Source: Kosakonia quasisacchari (GTDB lineage Bacteria > Pseudomonadota > Gammaproteobacteria > Enterobacterales > Enterobacteriaceae). From it: a stretch of DNA of 64,000 bases. Positions 55,057-64,000 of the stretch are shown here, one piece after another. The stretch's first letter is position 1. Each line of letters opens with the position of its first letter. The notes below the pieces were generated by a model that saw only the letters and a program-made list of their open reading frames with translations, did no database searches and was not told the DNA's origin. A program made the position numbers and the translations under genes. The stretch is taken from positions 186,001 to 250,000 of the forward strand of contig NZ_SJOP01000004.1 of the NCBI RefSeq assembly GCF_004331415.1, written 5' to 3'.

Positions 55057-58000
55057 ATGTTGTACGATAAATCTCTTGAGAGAGATAACTGTGGTTTCGG
55101 CCTGATCGCCCACATAGAAGGCGAACCTAGCCACAAGGTAGTGCGTACTGCTATTCACGCACTGGCCCGAATGCAGCACCGCGGCGCGATTCTCGCCGAT
55201 GGTAAAACCGGTGACGGTTGTGGCCTGCTGCTGCAAAAACCCGATCGTTTTTTCCGTATCGTTGCGGAAGAACGCGGCTGGCGCTTAGCCAAAAACTACG
55301 CCGTTGGCATGTTATTCCTGAACCAGGATCCCGAAAAAGCCAGCGCGTCGCGCCGTGTAGTAGAAGAAGAACTTCAACGTGAAACCCTGTCAATTGTCGG
55401 CTGGCGCGATGTGCCAACCAACGAAGGGGTACTCGGTGAAATCGCCCTCTCCTCGCTGCCTCGTATTGAGCAAATTTTTGTTAACGCCCCTGCGGGATGG
55501 CGTCCGCGCGATATGGAGCGCCGCCTGTTTATCGCCCGTCGCCGCATCGAAAAGCGTCTGCTGGAAGATAAAGAGTTCTACGTATGTAGTCTCTCGAATC
55601 TGGTGAACATCTATAAAGGTCTGTGTATGCCGGCGGATCTGCCGCGTTTCTACCTGGATCTCGCGGATCTGCGTCTGGAATCAGCCATTTGCCTGTTCCA
55701 CCAACGCTTCTCCACCAATACCGTACCGCGCTGGCCGCTGGCGCAGCCGTTCCGCTATCTGGCGCACAACGGCGAAATCAACACCATTACCGGTAACCGC
55801 CAATGGGCGCGTGCACGTACTTACAAATTCCAGACGCCATTGATCCCGGATCTGCATGACGCGGCACCATTCGTCAATGAAACCGGCTCCGACTCCAGTT
55901 CAATGGATAACATGCTGGAACTGCTGTTAGCGGGCGGGATGGATATTGTGCGCGCCATGCGTTTGCTGGTACCGCCTGCCTGGCAAAACAACCCGGAGAT
56001 GGATCCGGATCTGCGCAGCTTCTTTGACTTTAACTCCATGCACATGGAGCCGTGGGACGGTCCGGCGGGCATCGTGATGTCCGATGGTCGTTTCGCCGCC
56101 TGTAACCTCGACCGTAACGGCCTGCGCCCGGCGCGCTATGTGATCACCAAAGACAAGCTGATCACCTGCGCTTCTGAAGTGGGAATTTGGGATTACCAGC
56201 CGGATGAAGTGGTCGAAAAAGGCCGTGTTGGTCCTGGCGAACTGATGGTTATCGATACCCGTGGCGGGCGCATTCTGCACTCTGCCGAAACCGATGACGA
56301 TCTGAAAAGCCGCCACCCGTATAAAGAGTGGATGGAGAAAAACGTCCGTCGCCTGGTGCCATTCGAAGATCTGCCGGATGAAGAAGTCGGCACCCGCGAA
56401 ATGGACGACGATCTGCTGTCGAGCTACCAAAAACAATTTAACTACAGCTTCGAAGAGCTGGATTCAGTGATCCGCGTGTTGGGCGAAAATGGCCAGGAAG
56501 CCGTCGGCTCAATGGGCGATGACACACCATTTGCTGTGCTTTCCAGCCAGCCGCGCATCATTTATGACTACTTCCGCCAGCAGTTCGCGCAGGTCACCAA
56601 CCCGCCAATCGATCCGCTGCGTGAAGCGCACGTGATGTCGCTGGCGACCAGCATCGGCCGCGAGATGAACGTCTTCTGCGAAGCGGAAGGCCAGGCGCAC
56701 CGCTTAAGCTTTAAATCGCCGATCCTGCTGTTCTCTGATTTCAAACAGCTGACGACGATGGAAGAGGAACACTACCGCGCCGACACGCTCGATATCACCT
56801 TCGACGTCACCGAAACCACGCTGGAAGAGACCATCAAAGCGTTGTGCGATAAGGCCGAGCAGATGGTGCGTAGCGGCACGGTTCTGCTGGTACTTTCCGA
56901 CCGTAATATTGCCAAAAACCGTCTGCCGGTTCCGGCACCGATGGCCGTTGGCGCGATTCAGACCCGCCTGGTAGATAAGAGCCTGCGCTGCGACGCCAAC
57001 ATTATTGTCGAAACCGCAAGTGCGCGTGATCCACACCACTTCGCAGTGCTGCTGGGCTTCGGCGCGACGGCAATTTACCCGTACCTGGCATATGAAACGC
57101 TGGCGAAACTGGTGGACAGTAAAGCCATCGAGAAAAATTACCGCACAGTGATGCTGAACTACCGTAATGGCATCAACAAAGGGCTGTACAAGATCATGTC
57201 CAAAATGGGCATTTCGACTATCGCCTCTTACCGCTGTTCGAAACTGTTTGAAGCCGTCGGCCTGCACGATGATGTTTCCGGGCTCTGCTTCCAGGGCGTG
57301 GTTAGCCGTATCGGTGGTGCCGGATTCACTGATTTCCAGCAAGATCTGGTGAACCTGTCCAAACGCGCATGGCTGGCGCGTAAGCCGTTGGATCAAGGCG
57401 GTTTGCTGAAGTATGTCCACGGCGGCGAGTATCATGCATACAACCCGGATGTGGTGCGTACGCTGCAACAAGCGGTACAGAGCGGCGAATACAGCGATTA
57501 CCAACAATACGCGAAGTTGGTGAATGAGCGCCCGGCGGCAACGCTGCGCGATTTGCTAGCGATTACGCCAAACGGCGAAGCGGTGAGCCTGAAAGATGTT
57601 GAACCGGCGACGGAGTTGTTCAAACGCTTCGATACCGCAGCGATGTCCATCGGCGCGCTGAGCCCGGAAGCGCACGAAGCGCTGGCGGAAGCGATGAACA
57701 GCCTCGGCGGGTTCTCTAACTCCGGCGAGGGTGGCGAAGATCCGGCGCGCTATGGCACCAATAAAGTGTCGCGCATCAAACAGGTGGCTTCCGGTCGTTT
57801 CGGCGTGACGCCTGCGTACCTGGTCAACGCGGATGTTATTCAGATCAAAGTGGCTCAGGGCGCAAAACCGGGCGAAGGCGGTCAATTACCGGGTGATAAA
57901 GTCACGCCGTACATCGCCAAACTGCGTTATTCCGTGCCTGGCGTTACGCTGATCTCCCCGCCGCCGCACCACGATATTTACTCTATCGAGGATCTGGCGC

Positions 58001-59517
58001 AGCTGATTTTCGACCTGAAACAGGTCAACCCGAAAGCGATGATTTCCGTCAAACTGGTTTCCGAACCGGGCGTTGGCACCATCGCGACCGGCGTGGCGAA
58101 AGCCTACGCTGACCTTATCACTATCGCCGGTTATGACGGCGGCACCGGTGCAAGCCCGCTCTCTTCGGTGAAATATGCCGGTTGTCCGTGGGAGCTTGGC
58201 CTGGTGGAAACCCAACAAGCGCTGGTGGCTAACGGCCTGCGTCATAAGATCCGTTTGCAGGTAGATGGCGGTCTGAAAACCGGCCAGGACATCATCAAAG
58301 CAGCGATTTTGGGTGCGGAAAGCTTTGGTTTCGGTACCGGCCCGATGGTGGCGCTGGGCTGTAAATATCTGCGAATTTGTCACCTGAACAATTGCGCGAC
58401 GGGTGTTGCAACCCAGGATGAGAAGCTGCGTAAAAACCATTATCACGGCCTGCCGTTCAAAGTGACCAACTACTTTGAATTTATCGCCCGTGAAACTCGC
58501 GAGCTGATGGCGCAGCTGGGCGTGAAACGTCTGGTGGATCTGATTGGCCGCACCGATCTGCTCAAAGAGCTCGATGGCTTTACCGCCAAGCAGCAAAAAC
58601 TGGATCTGTCGAAACTGCTGGAAACGGCAGAACCGCACCCGGGCAAAGCGCTGTACTGCACCGAGCACAACCCGCCGTTTGATAATGGCGCACTGAATGC
58701 GCAGTTACTGCAACAGGCGAAACCGTTTGTCGATGAGAAGCAGAGTAAAACCTTCTGGTTCGATATTCGCAATACTGACCGTTCTGTCGGCGCGTTGCTG
58801 TCGGGTTATATCGCGCAGTCCCATGGCGACCAGGGGCTGGCGGCCGATCCGATCAAAGCACACTTTAGCGGCACCGCAGGCCAGAGCTTCGGCGTCTGGA
58901 ACGCAGGCGGCGTGGAGCTTTATTTGACTGGCGACGCTAACGACTATGTGGGTAAAGGTATGGCTGGCGGCTTGCTGGCGGTACGCCCACCGGTTGGTTC
59001 TGCTTTCCGCAGCCACGAAGCGAGCATTATCGGTAACACCTGTCTGTATGGCGCAACTGGCGGTCGTCTGTACGCCGCAGGCCGTGCGGGTGAGCGTTTT
59101 GCGGTACGTAACTCTGGCGCGATCACCGTGGTGGAAGGTATCGGTGATAACGGCTGTGAATACATGACAGGCGGCATCGTCTGCGTGTTAGGTAGAACCG
59201 GTGTTAACTTTGGTGCGGGGATGACAGGCGGCTTCGCCTACGTGCTGGATGAAGATGGTGAATTCCGTAAACGCGTGAACCCGGAACTGGTGGAAGTGCT
59301 GAGCGTCGATGACCTCGCCATCCATGAAGAGCACCTGCGCGGTCTGATCACCGAGCATGTGCAACATACCGGTTCGCAGCGCGGCGAAGAGATCCTGGCG
59401 AACTGGCCAGCCTTCTCCAGCAAATTCACGCTGGTTAAGCCGAAGTCCAGCGATGTGAAAGCACTGTTGGGTCACCGTAGTCGTAGCGCAGCAGAGCTGC
59501 GTGTGCAGGCGCAGTAA
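55057..59517 (+). CDS. gltB: GltB, glutamate synthase large subunit
   Basis: 1486 residues from the ATG at 55057 (GGAGG 8 bases upstream). The short propeptide [11 protein letters not shown] precedes Cys12, the amidotransferase nucleophile ([11 protein letters not shown]). Order: glutaminase domain, central domain, FMN-binding synthase domain with the 3Fe-4S cysteines in [15 protein letters not shown] near 1105, and the C-terminal beta-helix domain. With GltD it makes two glutamates from glutamine and 2-oxoglutarate with NADPH. An in-frame TAG at 55033 excludes a longer N-terminus. Confidence 0.98.
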   Translation: MLYDKSLERDNCGFGLIAHIEGEPSHKVVRTAIHALARMQHRGAILADGKTGDGCGLLLQKPDRFFRIVAEERGWRLAKNYAVGMLFLNQDPEKASASRRVVEEELQRETLSIVGWRDVPTNEGVLGEIALSSLPRIEQIFVNAPAGWRPRDMERRLFIARRRIEKRLLEDKEFYVCSLSNLVNIYKGLCMPADLPRFYLDLADLRLESAICLFHQRFSTNTVPRWPLAQPFRYLAHNGEINTITGNRQWARARTYKFQTPLIPDLHDAAPFVNETGSDSSSMDNMLELLLAGGMDIVRAMRLLVPPAWQNNPEMDPDLRSFFDFNSMHMEPWDGPAGIVMSDGRFAACNLDRNGLRPARYVITKDKLITCASEVGIWDYQPDEVVEKGRVGPGELMVIDTRGGRILHSAETDDDLKSRHPYKEWMEKNVRRLVPFEDLPDEEVGTREMDDDLLSSYQKQFNYSFEELDSVIRVLGENGQEAVGSMGDDTPFAVLSSQPRIIYDYFRQQFAQVTNPPIDPLREAHVMSLATSIGREMNVFCEAEGQAHRLSFKSPILLFSDFKQLTTMEEEHYRADTLDITFDVTETTLEETIKALCDKAEQMVRSGTVLLVLSDRNIAKNRLPVPAPMAVGAIQTRLVDKSLRCDANIIVETASARDPHHFAVLLGFGATAIYPYLAYETLAKLVDSKAIEKNYRTVMLNYRNGINKGLYKIMSKMGISTIASYRCSKLFEAVGLHDDVSGLCFQGVVSRIGGAGFTDFQQDLVNLSKRAWLARKPLDQGGLLKYVHGGEYHAYNPDVVRTLQQAVQSGEYSDYQQYAKLVNERPAATLRDLLAITPNGEAVSLKDVEPATELFKRFDTAAMSIGALSPEAHEALAEAMNSLGGFSNSGEGGEDPARYGTNKVSRIKQVASGRFGVTPAYLVNADVIQIKVAQGAKPGEGGQLPGDKVTPYIAKLRYSVPGVTLISPPPHHDIYSIEDLAQLIFDLKQVNPKAMISVKLVSEPGVGTIATGVAKAYADLITIAGYDGGTGASPLSSVKYAGCPWELGLVETQQALVANGLRHKIRLQVDGGLKTGQDIIKAAILGAESFGFGTGPMVALGCKYLRICHLNNCATGVATQDEKLRKNHYHGLPFKVTNYFEFIARETRELMAQLGVKRLVDLIGRTDLLKELDGFTAKQQKLDLSKLLETAEPHPGKALYCTEHNPPFDNGALNAQLLQQAKPFVDEKQSKTFWFDIRNTDRSVGALLSGYIAQSHGDQGLAADPIKAHFSGTAGQSFGVWNAGGVELYLTGDANDYVGKGMAGGLLAVRPPVGSAFRSHEASIIGNTCLYGATGGRLYAAGRAGERFAVRNSGAITVVEGIGDNGCEYMTGGIVCVLGRTGVNFGAGMTGGFAYVLDEDGEFRKRVNPELVEVLSVDDLAIHEEHLRGLITEHVQHTGSQRGEEILANWPAFSSKFTLVKPKSSDVKALLGHRSRSAAELRVQAQ

Positions 59518-60945
<1,428 letters not shown>

Positions 60946-60961
60946 TATCCATGTAGCGACC

Positions 60962-60988
60962 AAAAAGGAGGCTTCGGCCTCCTTTTTT
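60962..60988 (+). terminator. gltBD terminator
   Basis: AAAAAGGAGGC and GCCTCCTTTTTT around TTCG, 17 bases after the gltD stop. The tetraloop and six Ts make it strong. Confidence 0.92.
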
Positions 60989-61004
60989 ATGCGTATTTTC
61001 AACA

Positions 61005-61035
61005 CAAAAAAAAGCAGAACCGCGGGGGTTCTGCT
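61005..61035 (-). terminator. sspAB terminator
   Basis: AGCAGAACC and GGTTCTGCT around a short GC-rich loop, followed by eight Ts on the minus strand, just after the sspB stop. Confidence 0.86.
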
Positions 61036-61042
61036 TTCTGGG

Positions 61043-61546
61043 TTACTTCACCACTCGCAGCGATGGACGCCCACCGCGCGGCGGCGGATCGTCATCAGGG
61101 CTGTTATCGTGATCGTCCTCGTGGTCGGGTTTATCACCGTCAATAACCGACATCACCGTCTCGCTTTCCTGCGCTGAAGTGTTGTCGTCATCGTTCAGGC
61201 TGACGACATCTTCATCGTACGCGGCTTCCGGTTCAAACATCGTACCGGCACCGTTTTCACGGGCATAAACCGCCAACACGGCAGCCATGGGTACTTCAAC
61301 CTGACGCGGAACGCCGCCGAAGCGCGCGTTGAAACGCACTTCGTCATTCGCCAGTTCCAGGTTGCCGACCGCGCGCGGCGCAATGTTCAACACGATTTGT
61401 CCGTCACGCGCATACTCCATCGGCACGCGTACGCCCGGCAACGTCACATCAACAACCAGATGCGGCGTAAGCTGGTTATCCAGCAGCCATTCGTAAAAGG
61501 CCCGCAGTAAATACGGACGGCGTGGAGACAGTTGCGACAAATCCAT
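61043..61546 (-). CDS. sspB: SspB, ClpXP adaptor protein
   Basis: 167 residues. The folded substrate-binding domain (1-110, MDLSQLSPRRPYLLRAFYEWL...) binds ssrA tags; a long acidic, disordered linker follows and ends in the ClpX-docking peptide GGRPSLRVVK. It delivers tagged proteins to ClpXP. It lies 4 bases after sspA, so they are an operon. Confidence 0.97.
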   Translation of the reverse strand: MDLSQLSPRRPYLLRAFYEWLLDNQLTPHLVVDVTLPGVRVPMEYARDGQIVLNIAPRAVGNLELANDEVRFNARFGGVPRQVEVPMAAVLAVYARENGAGTMFEPEAAYDEDVVSLNDDDNTSAQESETVMSVIDGDKPDHEDDHDNSPDDDPPPRGGRPSLRVVK

Positions 61547-61550
61547 TCAA

Positions 61551-62189
61551 TTAACCCCGGCCCAGGCGCATTTCGCGCTCGGCTTCTGTCAGAGAGGCAA
61601 GGAAGGAATCACGCTCGAAAACGCGCGTCATATACCCTTTCAGCTCTTTTGCACCGGTGCCACTCAGTTCAATACCCAGTACCGGCAAACGCCACAACAG
61701 CGGTGCGAGGTAGCAGTCAACCAAACTGAACTCGTCGTTCAGGAAGTACGGTTTCTGGGTGAACAGCGGACCAATCGCCAACAGCTCTTCACGCAGCTGT
61801 TTACGCGCCGCGTCCGCCTGAGCGCCACTGCTGTTCTGGATGGTATTCATCAGTGAATACCAGTCCTTTTCAATACGATGCATGTACAGACGGCTCTCAC
61901 CGCGCGCCACCGGGTAAACCGGCATTAACGGCGGGTGCGGGAAACGCTCGTCCAGATATTCCATAATGATGCGTGATTCCCACAGGGTGAGTTCACGATC
62001 TACAAGTGTCGGTACGCTTTGATTCGGGTTGAGGTCAATCAGATCCTGAGGAGGATTATCCTTTTCCACGTGCTCAATTTCGAAGCTGACACCTTTTTCG
62101 GCCAGCACGATACGGACCTGATGGCTATAGATGTCCACAGGACCAGAAAACAGCGTCATTACCGAACGTTTGTTGGCAGCGACAGCCAT
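61551..62189 (-). CDS. sspA: SspA, stringent starvation protein A
   Basis: 212 residues. Glutathione-transferase fold without GST activity: SVMTLFSGPVDIYSHQVRIV near 9 and NQSVPTLVDRELTLWESRII near 56. It binds RNA polymerase with sigma-70 and is needed for stationary-phase acid tolerance. GGAGG precedes the ATG. Confidence 0.97.
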   Translation of the reverse strand: MAVAANKRSVMTLFSGPVDIYSHQVRIVLAEKGVSFEIEHVEKDNPPQDLIDLNPNQSVPTLVDRELTLWESRIIMEYLDERFPHPPLMPVYPVARGESRLYMHRIEKDWYSLMNTIQNSSGAQADAARKQLREELLAIGPLFTQKPYFLNDEFSLVDCYLAPLLWRLPVLGIELSGTGAKELKGYMTRVFERDSFLASLTEAEREMRLGRG

Positions 62190-62443
62190 GAAAACCTCCA
62201 GGTATATATTCAGAATTTACTGCTACCGGACTTAATCGACCGGTCAGATGTTGAGTTAACTACCCGCGCGTACTGTCACTCTCGTTGTAAGGCAAACAAA
62301 AAATGAACAATCCCAGCCATTTGGGCAGAAAATTGGATGATAGTTTACCAGATTTTGCGGGCTTTGTGGTGAGGGGATTCTGGAAATGCTGAAAAAGAAG
62401 AGATAATCAATGGATTGCTGTGGATAACACGATCTTTATCCAT
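62190..62443. other. sspA upstream spacer
   Basis: It lies between sspA and the rpsI terminator on the same strand, so it should hold the sspA promoter. I see no clear sigma-70 pair, no open frame with a ribosome-binding site and no strong repeat. An imperfect ACCGG/CCGGT dyad lies near 62227-62246. Confidence 0.4.
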
Positions 62444-62472
62444 AAAAAAACCCGGTTCGCACCGGGTTTTTT
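62444..62472 (-). terminator. rplM-rpsI terminator
   Basis: AACCCGGT and ACCGGGTT around a 4-base loop, with seven or more Ts on the minus strand, 30 bases after the rpsI stop. Confidence 0.9.
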
Positions 62473-62502
62473 CGCCAATCGTTCTGCCGAAGCAGAAACC
62501 AA

Positions 62503-62898
<396 letters not shown>

Positions 62899-62910
62899 CT
62901 ATAATCCCGA

Positions 62911-63426
<516 letters not shown>

Positions 63427-63502
63427 CTACCCCTTCGAATAGCCTATGCCGGCGCAGAGAAAGTTTCGGGAAAAAAACCTTCTTGTAACGTGGGGTCGCA
63501 GG

Positions 63503-63531
63503 ATTATAGAGAAGTCGGGGTCAAAGATCGA
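63503..63531 (-). promoter_or_regulatory. rplM-rpsI promoter
   Basis: A perfect TATAAT -10 lies on the minus strand 17 bp after a weak TCGATC -35, followed by a GC-rich start region, giving a leader of about 155 bases. It overlaps the dyad GGGGTC/GACCCC at 63517-63535. Confidence 0.6.
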
Positions 63532-63595
63532 CCCCTTTTCGTGATTTGACGCAGGTTTTGTCGCCCGCTGGCAATATAAAGAGGGCAAGGTCGCA

Positions 63596-64000
63596 TCAGG
63601 GCATATGCGCGCGTTTCAGATACTCTTCGCTCTGCATCTCTTGCAAGCGAGATAAACAGCGCTGGAACTCAAACTTCAGGCGCTCACCCTGGTAGATGTC
63701 ATGCAACGCTGCCGCTGCGCTAACCACCAGCTTGACATGGCGCTCGTAGAACTCGTCCACCAGCGCGATAAACCGCCGGGCTTCGCTCTCCATCAGCGGC
63801 GTCATCACCGGCACATCAAATAACATCACCGTATGGAAGAGCCGCGACAGTGCAATGTAGTCATGTTGGCTGCGGGCATCCACGCAGAGGGTAGAAAACG
63901 ACACCGCCAGCGTTTGGTTTTCTACACCCAACGTTGGCAATGGTCGGTGATTAATCTCTAATTCCGGCGCGTTTTGTCGTGCAGCACCTGCCAACGCCAA
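63596..64000 (-). CDS. zapE: ZapE, cell-division ATPase (C-terminal part)
   Basis: The last 134 residues are present; the N-terminal part with the AAA Walker motifs lies beyond the right edge. The segment TLCVDARSQHDYIALSRLFHTVMLFDVPVMTPLMESEARRFIALVDEFYERHVKLVVSA (in parts) matches the end of E. coli ZapE (YhcM). ZapE acts on the Z-ring under stress and low oxygen. It is upstream of rplM on the same strand. Confidence 0.93.
   Translation of the reverse strand: MALAGAARQNAPELEINHRPLPTLGVENQTLAVSFSTLCVDARSQHDYIALSRLFHTVMLFDVPVMTPLMESEARRFIALVDEFYERHVKLVVSAAAALHDIYQGERLKFEFQRCLSRLQEMQSEEYLKRAHMP

Noticed and set aside
54751..55236. 161-codon minus-strand frame across the gltB start
   Set aside because: It covers the gltB leader and the first 60 codons of gltB in antisense, with no ribosome-binding site and no recognisable domain.
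63517..63540. GGGGTC/GACCCC hairpin with TTTT on the plus strand
   Set aside because: No plus-strand gene ends here, and on the minus strand the T run precedes the stem. It overlaps the rplM promoter and is more likely incidental or an operator.

Overview
The window is a conserved chromosomal backbone segment from a member of the Enterobacteriaceae. Gene order, protein lengths and intergenic RNA elements follow the Escherichia coli ubiT-zapE interval almost gene for gene. Protein divergence from E. coli and a lineage-specific fimbrial insertion point to a relative such as Enterobacter, Kosakonia or Klebsiella; the genus cannot be fixed from sequence alone. There is no prophage, insertion sequence or CRISPR array, and I see no broken housekeeping gene.

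Layout: 1-2320 holds the O2-independent ubiquinone genes (ubiT partial, divergent from ubiU-ubiV), followed by yhbW and mtr. 4897-17247 is a long minus-strand block for RNA metabolism and translation: metY-rimP-nusA-infB-rbfA-truB-rpsO-pnp-nlpI-yrbN-deaD. Leader hairpins, an RNase III-type stem, internal terminators and a REP element lie inside it. argG (plus strand) carries ARG boxes upstream. Between argG and leuU is a three-gene CS1-type (alpha) fimbrial cluster (chaperone, pilin, usher) with its own promoter, an attenuator-like hairpin and, further upstream, a 15-copy 7-bp tandem repeat. E. coli K-12 carries a different gene at this site.

23409-34645 continues with leuU-secG, glmM-folP, ftsH-rlmE, yhbY, greA (with a GraL-type leader RNA), dacB, and obgE-yhbE-rpmA-rplU. 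34905-49409 is devoted to the envelope: ispB, sfsB, murA, ibaG, mlaFEDCB (phospholipid transport), yrbG, kdsD-kdsC-lptC-lptA-lptB (Kdo synthesis and LPS export), then rpoN-hpf-ptsN-rapZ-ptsO (sigma-54, ribosome hibernation, nitrogen PTS). 49411-54386 carries mtgA, elbB, the sRNA gene arcZ, arcB and yhcC. 55057-60945 is gltBD (glutamate synthase) behind a 670-bp structured control region. 61043-64000 holds sspB-sspA, rpsI-rplM and the 3' part of zapE.

The least explained sequence is the argG-leuU insertion (fimbria without a tip-adhesin gene, heptamer array, leader hairpin) and the gltB leader (several dyads, a terminator-like hairpin, and an in-frame stop that rules out an upstream gltB start). 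I found no convincing new multi-gene system; most of the window is well-known core genome.
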